Shown: positions 45,931-56,597 of the stretch, piece after piece | How the letters are laid out: each line of letters begins with the position of its first letter | Numbering within the stretch: position 1 is the first letter of the stretch | Assembly (NCBI GenBank): GCA_963932145.1 | Contig: OZ010599.1 | Span: forward strand, 47,409,287 to 47,473,286 | From: Acanthosepion lycidas | Lineage: Eukaryota; Mollusca; Cephalopoda; Sepiida; Sepiidae | Direction: 5' to 3' | Length of the DNA: 64,000 nucleotides | Program-made: the position numbers and the translations under genes | Notes under the pieces: model-generated | Seen by the model: only the letters and a program-made list of their open reading frames with translations | Databases searched by the model: none | Told to the model about the DNA's origin: nothing

Positions 45931-46476
45931 ACAATTATCAGTTTTTGTTATTGTTTTTGATTTTCTTAGTTTCCATGTTAATTTTGATGTGTTACATGAA
46001 AAATAAGAAAAGAGAACCAGCTGACAACAATACCTGAAAACATGTAACTTTTGCCTAGAGGAGAAAATAGTAATTTTCTAGAACAAAAAAACTCCTAAAC
46101 AATAGATCAGGGCTCATTTTCAAATACAGACATGAAAACAAATTCCTACCATCCTACTCAGAACCACATCATAGTGCAAAAGACTAAATAAGATGCCATA
46201 ATCTAAATCAAATAAACTTTATTGCAAATATCAACAATTAGAATCAAAGAAAATATACAAAAAATATACAAAATAAACAAATAAAATAATAAATTTAAAA
46301 TATTGAAATAAAGAAAGAAAATAAGAAAACTAAAAGACATGACCATAAGCAAACTAAAGCAACAGCCCTAGGGAACTGGGAAGGGCCAGTTTTCTTACTC
46401 TCCCTTTATCCTTAACAGTAGCCTCTATATAGAGTCAGTGAAAGAGTGAAAGTAGTGACACATGTTCTAAGGATTA

Positions 46477-46527
46477 TGAATAAAGATTAAAGGAAAACTT
46501 ATTTTAGCTGAGGATCTATCTATCTAG

Positions 46528-46597
<70 letters not shown>

Positions 46598-46705
46598 GAT
46601 ATGAATAAAGACAGACTAAAGGAAACATTTTCTTAGCTGATGCGTTTCGTCCTGACGATGAAATTCATCAGCTAATATAAGTTTTCCTTTTGTCTTTATT
46701 CATAT
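46477..46705. repeat. Three-copy fold-back around (TA)n
   Basis: ATGAATAAAGATTAAAGGAA at 46477 recurs as ATGAATAAAGACAGACTAAA at 46602 and in inverse at about 46675-46705. A (TA)n array (46533-46581) flanked by TATC/GATA repeats lies between the direct copies. The 46602-46705 pair forms a hairpin whose loop contains the hammerhead-like core. Confidence 0.8.
46640..46676 (-). ncRNA. Hammerhead-like core next to PLE relic
   Basis: The minus strand has CTGATGA (46671-46665), a spacer with CGTCAGGACG, then GAAACGC (GAAA at 46648-46645). Both conserved boxes are intact, but stem II does not pair in the canonical position. It lies downstream of the minus-strand PLE relic, where PLE terminal repeats carry hammerheads. 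Confidence 0.35.
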
Positions 46706-46805
46706 TGTCCTTTCACAAATATACTGTATCTGAAATTTTTCACACACACACACATGATTTAAGAAGGTGTGATTTAAGAACACTGATAATTTTTGTAATT
46801 TTTTA

Positions 46806-47250
46806 TTAATTTTCTCTTGTTTCATAGAAGTTTTATGTAGGACCTGTGCTTCAAGGATCTGCATTTTATATTTTATGTTGTGTAATATATGCTGTTTCCA
46901 AGTATTTCTAATACTGATAAGAATATTATCTGTTGATTAATATAAGCATTTATGACAATATTGTCTGATAAATGGCATATTAGTGAATGTAACAGTGTTT
47001 TTAGTTTGACCAATATATATATCATTTGTTTTTTATTAACACTGCAAGTAAAATTTCCTAATGAACAAGAAAATGCATATATTACATTGGTTTTATTTAA
47101 TTGGTGTTTTGGGCAGTCAATATTATTTGTAGTTAAATAGACATAATTTCTTATAGAATGGTTAATTTTATATCTTTCTTGTTAACATTAGATCATATGT
47201 GCCTACAAATTATATTCTTCATGATTGTTTCATCCTGTATAATTTTGGTA
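46806..47250 (-). pseudogene. Penelope-like GIY-YIG relic, copy 2
   Basis: Reading the minus strand across frames gives QDETIMKNIICRHI, KDIKLTI, NKTNVIYAFSCSLGNF, KQMIYIGQTKNTVTF, ILISIRNTWKQHI, and KYKMQILEA. T-N-V-I-Y-x-F-x-C then Y-I-G-Q-T-x-x-T is the GIY-YIG endonuclease of Penelope-like elements, and L-E-A marks its end. Shifts and stops are frequent. A diverged duplication of 47160-47240 lies at about 47330-47410. Confidence 0.75.
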
Positions 47251-47639
47251 GCCATTATTATTTGTAACTATAAGGTTAGAAGTTTTTGGTTTTTTATTAT
47301 AGAAGCTTAATTTTATGTTTATTGCTAGTATTTGATGGTTAATTTTATATATTTATTACAACATTAGATGATATGTACTTGTATATTATATTCTTCATGG
47401 TTGTTTGCAGCAAAATGTTTTTATTTTTGTCATTGTTATTTTGAATATTTTTTGTTCATATTTCTTTAAATTAATTTTATTTATTCATGAACTCCATAAT
47501 TTGTCTTTGTTGCTGATTTTTTTTTTTTTTTTATAAAATAGAACCTGAGAAAAGAAAATTAAGTGGTCCCTGTTGATCAAGTATTTTAATGTCACTGCCT
47601 GAATTTTATAATTTTATTTCATGTTTATTTATTTATTTT

Positions 47640-47760
47640 TTCCTCAATAGGAGTAGAGTTAGGTTCACATATCCTCCATACTCTTTTGAACAGGAGTAGA
47701 GGTTTATCCCTTGTTTCTGGTTTAGGATTGGGTTTCTGGTTACTTCAATAGCCTACTTCA
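47640..47760 (+). repeat. Direct repeat left of hAT element
   Basis: GTTTATCCCTTGTTTCTGG, then TTTAGGATTGGGTTTCTGGT. Nearly the same sequence occurs at about 48361-48430, on the other side of the hAT element, so an old tandem repeat was split by the insertion. Confidence 0.75.
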
Positions 47761-47777
47761 ACTCTATACTTTTAATG

Positions 47778-48315
47778 CAGTAATTTTCAACTGCCATGCC
47801 ACAGCACATTAGTGTGCTGTGTGATCCTCTTAAGTGTGCCACAAAATATTTTCATAGGATTTATATATATGTGTGGAAGTAGTAATGGTTTAGAATTAGT
47901 CTTTAAATAAATAAATAGGTATTAAACTTTTTATCCCACATTATCTAAAAATGTTTTATCAATTTTATTGCAATTTTCTAATTCTTATTTATGTGAATTA
48001 AGCTTCTCAACCCTAAATAACATCAAAAATAAGAAGCGAGAAAGACTATGCTCAACTGAAGAAGAAATGAGAGCTTATTTCACATTCGACCAAAGACTGA
48101 AGAAATCGCAAAAACACCTGGCACTATTTCACACTAAATAAGCTGCATAGAGATATTGAAATAAAGTAAGTTAATATTTATGTATTTTTAAAAAATCTAT
48201 AGTTTTATTTCATAACATTTAAAAATTTATACCCATTAAAAATTTTGCTAAATATGCTATAATATTTTCATTTGTTCTTTGGTGTACTATTACTTAAAAA
48301 GGATGAGAAACACTG
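47778..48315 (+). mobile_element. Short hAT element with 8-bp TSD
   Basis: Left end CAGTAATTTTCAACTGCC and right end inverse CAGTGTTTCTCATCC form degraded terminal inverted repeats of the hAT CAGTG-TTCTCAACC type. The 8-bp flanks TTTTAATG (47770-47777) and TTTTAACA (48316-48323) match at six positions, consistent with an aged hAT target duplication. The interior keeps only the C-terminal coding end, so the element is non-autonomous. Confidence 0.8.
47990..48141 (+). pseudogene. hAT transposase C-terminal fragment
   Basis: A plus frame reads LCELSFSTLNNIKNKKRERL, then a TEEEMRAYF segment, to a TAA at 48139-48141. C-E-x-S-F-S-x-L-x-x-I-K-x-K-K-R is the hAT dimerisation (hATC) end familiar from ZBED/SCAND3-like transposases. 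The catalytic part is missing. Confidence 0.75.
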
Positions 48316-48360
48316 TTTTAACATCTCCACTTGAACTCTAAAATTGTTTTTACTAATTAT

Positions 48361-48430
48361 TTTTTTCTCCTCCATAAGAGTAAATTTATCCCTTGTTTCC
48401 TGTTTAGGATTGGGTTTCTGGTACCTTCTA
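48361..48430 (+). repeat. Direct repeat right of hAT element
   Basis: TTATCCCTTGTTTCCTGTTT then AGGATTGGGTTTCTGGT, matching 47708-47742. Confidence 0.75.
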
Positions 48431-48796
48431 AAGACTTTTCATTCTCCTTCACTTCCAGTAATACCTTGCATCTTGGGGTGGATTGATTAAAAAAGCTTTT
48501 GATTTATAAAAAAACGTTTTGTTGTGGGCAAAGCTTTGCTATTAAAATCTATGAAGACATCAAAGAAAGGGATTTTATAATTGATGTTTGGTCCGTAATT
48601 ACAGCAGAGGAAACGATGACTTTCGAAAATTTCTTTGAGGTTTTTTATTTTGTCTCTATAAAAACATCAAACTATAGACAGAACTAGTGTGTGTGTTGGT
48701 GTTTAGATATACAGAGTTTGCTGTTTACTGAAGTACGATGAAAATTTGGGATAAATATGGTTAAAGACAGTCAAATTTATATTTATACATTTATAA

Positions 48797-48985
48797 GGGT
48801 GGCTCTAAAAGTAATCCCGCCTATGTTCTGCACATCTGTCAGTCCATATGTAGCTAATGGTGGTGATCATGTGAAAAATAGTGTTTTGTAGCTGAAAACT
48901 TGCAATCCAATGGTATTATTATGCTCCCTGTATCTGTTGTAGTCCATGAAAATAAATTGGAGGCATTACTTTTGGAGTGTCCATC
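48797..48985. mobile_element. Candidate mariner-type MITE
   Basis: GGGTGGCTCTAAAAGTAATC at the left and the inverse of GATGGACACTCCAAAAGTAA at the right form imperfect inverted repeats of mariner style (…CAAAAGTAATGCC). No coding sequence inside. Confidence 0.45.
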
Positions 48986-49479
48986 ATTTGCCAGCTTTGA
49001 TATATTAATTGAAGTATTTTTTGATGCACCCATTAATTCAGCTCCATTTTAAGTAAGTATGGTTATGTGCCAAATTTTCCTGGAATAAATATCAATAGTT
49101 TTCCATGAATAGATATTGATGATTTGTTGCAGCTATAAGCTATTTATATTTGAGTCAAGCTGAAACTAAACTTAATGTAAAATACAATTGGAAAAACAGT
49201 TGTTGGTAATTTATATAAAAGGTTTCTTTTTGTGTTTAACAAAGTCAATGCTAACCAAAGTCAACTAGTGTTGCCATCATTGTCTCTTGTTGCGCTTATG
49301 ACAACTCGAAGTGCACTGGTATATATGTGATTTTGTATTTCTTTCTTGAACAATACTAATGTGAAATATATTTCCACCTTTAGATGATGAAATTAATTAG
49401 GACAGATGGATTTTCTCTGCCAAAAACCAAAAAATAAAAATAAAAACTAAATAATCACACACTGAAAAGAAGTCATGAT
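48986..49479. other. AT-rich spacer
   Basis: No supported signal. Confidence 0.4.
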
Positions 49480-50205
49480 AAGGAATCAAAAGATGAAGAA
49501 AAAAAAGAGGAAAAAGAACAGAGAAAGAGAGTTGAGGATGAAATATAATGGAGATAGAGAAATTGAAAAAGAGAAAAACAGAGAAAAAAAGAGATCTAGG
49601 TAAAAAATAAAAGTAAACATACATATGAAGAAAACGAATGCAAAGAATAACAAGTTAAAAAAGTGAGACAGTAAATAGATAGGGAGATAAAGAAATGAGC
49701 AAAGAAAAGTATGTGTAAAAGGATGAGTAGCATAAAAAGTGAGAGAAAAAGAGAAAGTATTGACTGTAATGAGAAGAGATAAAGGAAGTAAAAGAAAAGG
49801 AAGAGAGAGGATGAGAGAGATAGCATGATAGAAACAGTAAAAATGGAAGCAAGAAGGTGAAATTAGGAATAAAGAAAGGAAAAAGAAAAAGGTAGTAAAG
49901 AGAGAACAAAGAAAAAGAGAAATTAAAGTGTCAAAGAGAAAGCAGGAAAACGAAGAATAAGAAAGAAAAAACAAGTAAGAAGCAACAAAGAGAGAGTGAG
50001 AATTAGAAAGCAAAAGAGAGACATGAAACAAAGCAAAAGAGAGGTAGAGTGAAAAAGAGAAGAAAATGAAAGAAAAAGTAAGAAAAAGATAGAGAGATAG
50101 ATAAAGAGCAAAGAGAGGAAGAAAAATCAGAAAGAAAGTAGAAAATTGATGCATGAAATGACAGTAGTGGCAGAATAGGGAAAAAGGGAAAATGAAAAGA
50201 AGCAA
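49480..50205. repeat. 720-bp purine-only tract
   Basis: Nearly pure A/G on the plus strand, the longest of the three such tracts. The 239-codon minus frame (50205-49486) is a composition artefact: almost all F, S, L and Y, with no domain. Confidence 0.88.
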
Positions 50206-50698
50206 ATCTGTAAAATTTTGTTAGCCAAGATGCTTCTTCAATCTTCTGGATGTATTGCTCCACTCTTTAGTATATTGTAATGGCACCTGAGCCAATTCTC
50301 TCTCTCTCTTTGCAGGTATGCATGCATACATGCATATGTGTGTGTATGTGTGCATGCTATTGACAACTATTAATAGTTCTTGGATTGTTCACACTGACCT
50401 CTCTGTCTTCTAGAAATTGTGCTGAGTGAGAAATAAATGGAATGTGATAAGGGAAGACAACACATTTGAAGAAGCATGTCGTCTTCCTTTGGGATGTAGT
50501 CTACGTGTCATTCATTTCTTCGGGATTTCAGTATTTTTATGATTAAATGAAGTAAGCTCTTCTGGTTGGAAATAAAATAAGAAAACAAAAAAAAAAAATG
50601 CAAATTTATTTATATATGCAAGATTATTTCAAAATTATAGGGATGTCTTTATCTCTGTCTCTTTGTATCTTTCCATAATCAAACACACACATGCCTAA

Positions 50699-50752
<54 letters not shown>

Positions 50753-51031
50753 TTATTTTTTATTTTAAAATTTTGTGCATCTGATGTATTTGAATGCACA
50801 GCTTAGCCAATCTCATTCAGTCTCCCTATGTTTTTGTTTTGATCACTGTTGTTTTTAAATATCCCACATTGTGAGAACAGAATATCTGCCAAGAAAGATA
50901 AAATCCTGTACACATTTTGCTTTCATAAATTGCTTTCTCATTTAATTATTTAATTAAAGTAGCATCTTTAAATCAAAATTATGGTCAGACTCATTATGGC
51001 CAGTGAATAATGCAATGTGTGTGTTGTTTTG

Positions 51032-51034
<3 letters not shown>
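50206..51034. other. Spacer with (TA)n
   Basis: A (TA)n run at 50701-50749 and a GT-rich patch near 50325-50355. Nothing else recognised. Confidence 0.5.

Positions 51035-51067
<33 letters not shown>
51035..51067. repeat. (TA)n at the 3' edge of a PLE relic
   Basis: TA repeat directly followed by CACATGTTTCATTAAAG, the end shared with fold-backs at 20.3 and 26.9 kb. Confidence 0.9.
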
Positions 51068-51072
<5 letters not shown>

Positions 51073-51965
51073 GTTTCATTAAAGACAACTGGCAATGTAC
51101 TGCGATTAAACTTTTTATTTCATTTTTCCTATGTTCATACAAGTGTTTTCTTTTCTGGACACAAAGTGTATAGAAGCTGTCCAAATGTTCTGCATTTCTG
51201 AGCACTTTTAGCTATACTTTTAGTTATTATCAAGGATGAATTTATTCTTATTTTTTAACTGAATGTATGGGTTGTGTGTATATTTCTAGAGTTATAGGAA
51301 TGTTTTATTTTCCAAACACTGTCGCTATATTGTGCCTGTGTTCATAGTTAATGTTACTGAATGTTGGCTTTTTCTTTTTTATTATTAGGGCTTCCATTAT
51401 TTTTAATCTTATTTTATATGTGGATAAGGTTATTATGTTTGTATTTTTTACTAATATGTTTCAGATGGAGTCTGTTAAGTTTTTCTGTGTGTTTAAATAA
51501 GTCCTAATGGAGCTATGGTCAAGTAGGTATAACATAAGTTGTCTGGATAGGCATGTAGTATTGTGACAGATGAAATTACTTATGAGTTCCTTAAGAGGCA
51601 TTTGAACTGTTAAATAATGTTGGTTCTTTGTAGTTTGGATTTTGCAGGTATGTTGCTATTTTTGAGGATAAGGTTAACTGTTTTCAATTTTTTGTAATAG
51701 ATAATTAATTTAATTTTTTTGTTTGTGTCTGCTGGGATAGTGTATTTCTTTATGATATTTCTAAGTGAAGAATCATCTTGCTTATAGATGTGCATTTGGC
51801 TTTTGTAGAAAATATTTATGCTATTGTTTTTGTTTGTGTTTCCAGTATTGTTATTATTTACTTTGGAAAGAAACAGTCTAATCTGGTGGTCAACAAAGTA
51901 GTTAGGAAAACCATTGTTAACTAGTGTCTGTTTTGCATTGCAACACATCCATCCATGAATTCCTC
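51068..51965 (-). pseudogene. Penelope-like RT-linker/GIY-YIG relic, copy 3
   Basis: Frame 52029-51610 contains KQTLVNNGFPNYFVDHQIRL, then INIFYKSQMHIYKQDDSSLR, NIIKKYTIPADTNKKIKLI, YYKKLKTVNLILKNSNIP and QRTNII. These are the linker and start of the nuclease domain of Penelope-like elements. Past the stop, remnants continue to ICHNTTCLSRQLM and KIRLKIMEALIIKK (about 51377), the GIY-YIG core and end. The catalytic Y-I-G is lost (reads F-I-C-H). About 300 bp of 3' tail reach the (TA)n array. Confidence 0.82.
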
Positions 51966-52077
51966 CAAATTCTAAAATGTATAAAACCAACATACATGCA
52001 CACATACCCATGCATTCAGTTAAAAGCACAAAATATGTTAAATTTTTTAATGTTTATGTTATATATATATACACACA

Positions 52078-52080
<3 letters not shown>

Positions 52081-52136
<56 letters not shown>
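52081..52136. repeat. (TA)n microsatellite
   Basis: TA repeat on the upstream side of the PLE relic. Confidence 0.95.
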
Positions 52137-52139
<3 letters not shown>

Positions 52140-52929
52140 CAAGTATAGGATTGGTGTGAATGGAATAAAATTCCAATAACCAAAAACACTTTTAAGAAAA
52201 GTGTTTTTAGAATTGAGTGCTCAATACAGAGTAGAGCAAATATTATTTATTTAAAATTATAACATAAACATGCTATAAAATCACTACAAAAATAGCCAAA
52301 ATATCTTAAATGGACAGAAAATTATTGTGCCAAAAAATGGACATATAAAAAGTACTCAGTGCAGCAGCTTAGAAAAACAGACATGCAGAACATGCTAATA
52401 TAATAAAAAGAGGTAAAATATTGTATACTACTGCACACTACTGTGGTTTCAATTGCTAGTTCTCATCAGGTGGTTGGGTAAACAATGTCCCTCAAACTTT
52501 GCCACACTACTATTATCAATGCTATGGCACCAGAAGTCAAGAAAGGAAGGAGGTGTGAGCAAAGAGAGGGAAAACAAAAAAATTATTTACCTTCATCTAG
52601 TGTCATACAGGCCGAGAACATTCTTCCTTGTCTACATTTAAACATTATTTTTATTCTCCCATTTAATAACAACACACTGTCTTTATAAATGGCTATTGTC
52701 AATTTCTCCTTCTGACACAGCCTACAACTGCTACCGCTATGTAGACCTACCTTTGCCCACTGTCGTCATTAAATTCAGACTGGTAGACCACACCTTCTGT
52801 GCACCACACCCCATTCAAAGGACAATTACTTTCAATTCTGCAGCTACATAATATATTTCTTTCACTATTTTTTGATTGTTCATGTTTAGATTCATCGCAT
52901 TTTGCTACTTTACTATATTATTCAAATTG
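52137..52929. other. Spacer containing inverted partner of 25.5 kb repeat
   Basis: 52236-52310 (TTATAACATAAACATGCTAT, ACTACAAAAATAGCC) is the inverse of 25530-25590. CACTTTTAAGAAAAGTG near 52190 is a short hairpin. No coding relic. Confidence 0.55.
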
Positions 52930-53365
52930 CCAGTACAACTATAACATTATTGTATAGTGTTTTTGTTTAAAACTTTTGACAATTCAGATGACTTAGGGAA
53001 ATACTTTCTCATCAGGCCAAAAATAACTTTCTAATATTGGTTTTCCCTTGCATATTTAATCAGAAGAGTGGGGGGAGCTGAAGCTAATTGTTTTTCCTGG
53101 TTCTCTGTCTGTTGTTCCCATCTTGTGCCTTTACCTAAGATTTGAAATTCAAGTTGGCATTGTGCCCCACCTCCTTTAATGCTACTATATATACTCTCTT
53201 CTTTTCTTCAAAAATTCCCATAGACAAGGAATTCCTGGACAACTTGCATTTGACTCCACTCGGGATGTGCTTAATTAAATTTGACAGGTGTTTAGACTCT
53301 GTATTTATGTATTTCAAAGTAGTGTTTGGCTTCAGGTATGATGAAACTGTACCAGCCAATAAATA
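52930..53365 (-). pseudogene. Penelope-like RT relic, copy 4
   Basis: The 74-codon frame 53359-53135 reads SSYLKPNTTLKYINTESKHL, SNLIKHIPSGVKCKLSRNSL, then a segment ending ALKEVGHNANLNFKS. This is the Y-x-K-P-N, Y-I-x-x-x-S-x-H, I-x-x-I-P-x-x-V-x-x-R-L-S-x-N-S order of the Penelope RT C-terminus. Beyond the stop, QGKTNIRKLFLA and SHLNCQKF remnants (about 53060-52980) belong to the following linker. A (TA)n array abuts its 5' side (53380-53432). Confidence 0.82.
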
Positions 53366-53377
53366 GAATTCAATATC

Positions 53378-53379
<2 letters not shown>

Positions 53380-53432
<53 letters not shown>
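53380..53432. repeat. (TA)n microsatellite
   Basis: Directly upstream of the PLE RT relic. A second short (TA)n lies at 53902-53930. Between them and up to 54056 nothing is recognised. Confidence 0.95.
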
Positions 53433-53434
<2 letters not shown>

Positions 53435-53897
53435 TCGTCAAATAACAAACGTTATGGCCTTTTCATATACACAAATCCCTTTCATAAAGAGATATAATAA
53501 AAGAATAAAATAAAAATAAATAAATAAATCTCCGTAGACGCTCAAGCCTGACTATGCGAAAACTTCCTCCGTCGTAAATTTACCCACCCCCACCTTACCG
53601 TGACCCGGCATCTATGAAAGTAACTCTATACTGATACAAATTATTAACACCCCACCCCTGCCGATTCTAAACAATCCGCCCTTGATGTTACCATGGAAAT
53701 TTTTGATTTCAATTCTGACCATACTATTAAAACTCGTAAATTTCAGAAATAAGTCATTCCCAAAAAAATTTCGCTTGAAGATGGAACAGAGCCTACTTCA
53801 ACTCAAGTTAATTCAAATATTATTTTGAAGTTTTCGGCTCTTATTTTGAAACATGAGACCTCTTATGTAGCGAGTTGGAATCATATTTTTAAATAAA

Positions 53898-53934
<37 letters not shown>

Positions 53935-54056
53935 TAATGATATATATATAGTGAACTCTCTTGTTGTAGATGACAAATGAGGTCTCAGTAAAATAAAGAG
54001 GTGCTCAACTCTCACAGATTGGATGTAGTGAACCTCTCACTGTTCTATCACTATTA

Positions 54057-54157
54057 TTAGGCTGGTGCAAAAATAATGACGTAATAATGTCGTTTTTTGA
54101 CGTTAAAAATACGTCAAAAAACGACATTACTACGCCATTATTTTTGCACCAACCTAA
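54057..54157. mobile_element. 101-bp palindromic mariner MITE, copy 4
   Basis: Starts TTAGGCTGGTGCAAAAATAA with inner arms GACGTAATAATGTCGTTTTT and inverse, around TTAAAAATA. TA on both sides. The longer inner arm distinguishes it from the 80-bp copies. Confidence 0.9.
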
Positions 54158-55422
54158 TACTATGGAAAGCACTTGGATGAACTACATTCCTTGGTTCCAC
54201 CAGATTTAAAATTCATGGTAAGGAATTGCAATGCCACTTATATTGTAACAAACCCCCCACATTCCTTCTGTATTCCATTCAAACAGCTTCTTCTTGTGAA
54301 ACACTGTTCTGTGGAACTGACTCCCAAGACATTATCTTCACTTCCTATCTGCATAAACTGCTTTTTAACATAACCCTCTACCATGAGAGGCCCCCAGGCC
54401 TTGTACAGGGTGAACCTTATTATAAAAAAAAGGTCCCAAACTATATTATATTATTCTTATGGTCTGTAAGGAAAAGATATAAATTACTCATAGTAGCATT
54501 ATTGAACAACATAAAGAGGCAATGTTTTATTAAAATTTGTTCAACATTTTCACTTCAAAAACTGAACAAAATTTTCATTCCAACCTGATAAATTACTGCT
54601 ATTATGAAATTCATTCATCATGCAATGTTGAACATGACACCCATTAAAGCATTTGACTCTAATGAGAGTTAAACATATGGATAAACTATAAACACTAAAC
54701 AGCCTGATTGAACAGATGTTAAACTAAATCTAGGTTTCATTTGTTTACTCTTTGACATTAACATCAAAATAGTTTATTTCAAATTTGTATATTTTAAATA
54801 TAATAGTACTTTCTAAACAACCTAATACATACAGGGAGGTGCTGAAAAGTTCTTGACCCAACCAAGAAGACATTGTGTCAGATCTTTGGAATTAATTCAA
54901 GATGAAAATTTTTCAGCAGCTTTTTGCACACACACACACACACATGCACACACACACATGCATTATCAAAAAAAAATATATTTAACTTTAGCTTAATAAC
55001 CTAGGTCGTATTTTATTATAAAACTCAATGCTTTCCCAATAATTAACCAACCAAAATTAACCAACCAATATTAACCAACCAATATTGGTAACATTTTCAG
55101 GATACACTTATTGTTATATGATAAATATGTCATGTGAATTTCAGATTATATCTCTTTTTACTAGAAATATTTGCAATATTCAGTGGTGTGAGATTTTATT
55201 ATGCAACTTGAAGTTTGTTTATCATATTGTAAATAAATAGACATAATTGTATAGTTATTGGTACTGATTCTTTTTGAATTACTGATATATAAAGTTTGCC
55301 ATGTGCCATGCGGAAGATATCCTAAAAGTGAAACAAATTTTTGAGTGACTGAAATACAATTGCAAAAATAATGAATAGACATCATAGAACAATCAAGACT
55401 GAAATTAAAAACAAACAAAATA
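54158..55422. other. Spacer with a mariner-terminus trace
   Basis: CAGGGAGGTGCTGAAAAGTT near 54831 resembles a mariner terminal repeat and is followed by a degraded stretch ending near a (CA)n run (54929-54960). A triplicated ACCAACCAATATT-type motif lies at 55045-55085. The 120-codon plus frame at 54226 has no family features. Confidence 0.4.
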
Positions 55423-55517
55423 TTAGGTTGGTGCAAAAATAATGACGTAATAATGTCATTTTTTGACGTAACGTCAAAAAACGACATTATTACGTCATTA
55501 TTTTTGCACCAACCTAA
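55423..55517. mobile_element. 95-bp palindromic mariner MITE, copy 5
   Basis: TTAGGTTGGTGCAAAAATAA, inner arm TGACGTAATAATGTCATTTT, and a near-perfect inverse around TGACGTAACGTCA. TA on both sides. Confidence 0.93.
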
Positions 55518-55779
55518 TAAGAACAAGAAAAAAGTAACTTTAAGAATGTGAAAAAAAGATATCAGAAAACAATTAAAATAGTAATAAGCAAGAAAAGTTG
55601 ATTGACCGATATGAAAAGTTGGTATTTAAATGTAAACAGAAAGAAAAGATGCAGAATATTAAGAATATTTGAATGAAGGCAACCAAACTATGACTTTCAT
55701 CTCAAAGAGAAATGTGTAAATTGGGTGAAGGAACAGATGAAAACTGATTTTCAAAAGTAATATTTATTATTGAATATAG

Positions 55780-56345
55780 AACTACAGTGGATGGGTCAGT
55801 TGTCTAATCTACACGGTGGGCCCTTCATGGAAATATTTAACTAACATAACTTCAAAAACAAAACAGTGAGGAGGTAGAATAATGTAATATGGTAGTATTA
55901 TAGGCTGGAAAATGACAGATCTCTACAAAATTGATGAAGGTATCAAGATAAATGCCGAGGATTATTGTAAGTTCTTGGACAAGACATTTTTTTCAGTGGT
56001 ACAGGTCATAAACAAGAAGCTTTAAACTAAAGAGCATATTCTTGCAAGACATGGGTCCTCTGTATTCCACTAAGCTATTGCCCACCTTGCCAAAAAAGTT
56101 TTAAAGAGACAAAATTAATGAAATGACAGCCATTACAAAACTTGTGTTCCATCATTAAAAGAAATCTATATAAGAATAGAAAGTAATTAAAGAAAATTGA
56201 GAATGAAAAAATATTAAAGCAAATAAAATCTCTGGGAAGTAATAAAAACTGCTGCAAGTATTACATTCAAAATAGTAGAAAATATAACAAAATCATTGGT
56301 TGAAAAACTAATGAAGGATATAGAATGTCAAGAAACCCAATTTAC
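55780..56345 (+). pseudogene. Tc1-like transposase relic
   Basis: Plus-strand frames give GGGIMWYGSIIGWKMTDLYK, then DEGIKINAEDYCKFLDKTFF, then ILARHGSSVFH (second Asp motif region, with Asp lost), a badly eroded third motif, SLWEVIKTAASITFKIVENI and TKSLVEKLMKDIE. G-G-x-x-M-V-W, Y-C-x-x-L, and the terminal L-W-E-A-I plus R-L-M segment are in Tc1 order. Numerous stops. Confidence 0.75.
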
Positions 56346-56397
56346 ATGTCAACATGATTTAATTGGGTATTTGATGTAGTGTGTTATTTAAATATAT

Positions 56398-56597
56398 AAG
56401 GTGCATTCAATCATCTTGTGTGAAAACAAAAATCTCACAAGCACATACTTTGAACACAACAGCCACAAATTGACGTAGCTTACGAGTGTGAAATGCACAA
56501 GAAGGTTGGTGTCAACTCCCACCCAAAGGATTTTACCTACACAATATTAGTTTTGGTGGGAAAAAATAAAAGTCAGATACTTTTTGGATGCACCTCA
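56398..56597. mobile_element. Candidate Tc1/mariner MITE
   Basis: AAGGTGCATTCAATCATC at the left and the inverse of GAGGTGCATCCAAAAAGTAT at the right form imperfect terminal repeats beside TA-rich flanks. No coding inside. Confidence 0.4.

Noticed and set aside
49486..50205. 239-codon minus-strand frame
   Set aside because: It is the complement of a purine-only tract. Composition is almost only F, S, L, Y and I, with no domain; similar frames overlap in other phases.
55161..55526. 121-codon minus frame
   Set aside because: It overlaps a palindromic MITE, which explains its repeated residues, and has no domain.
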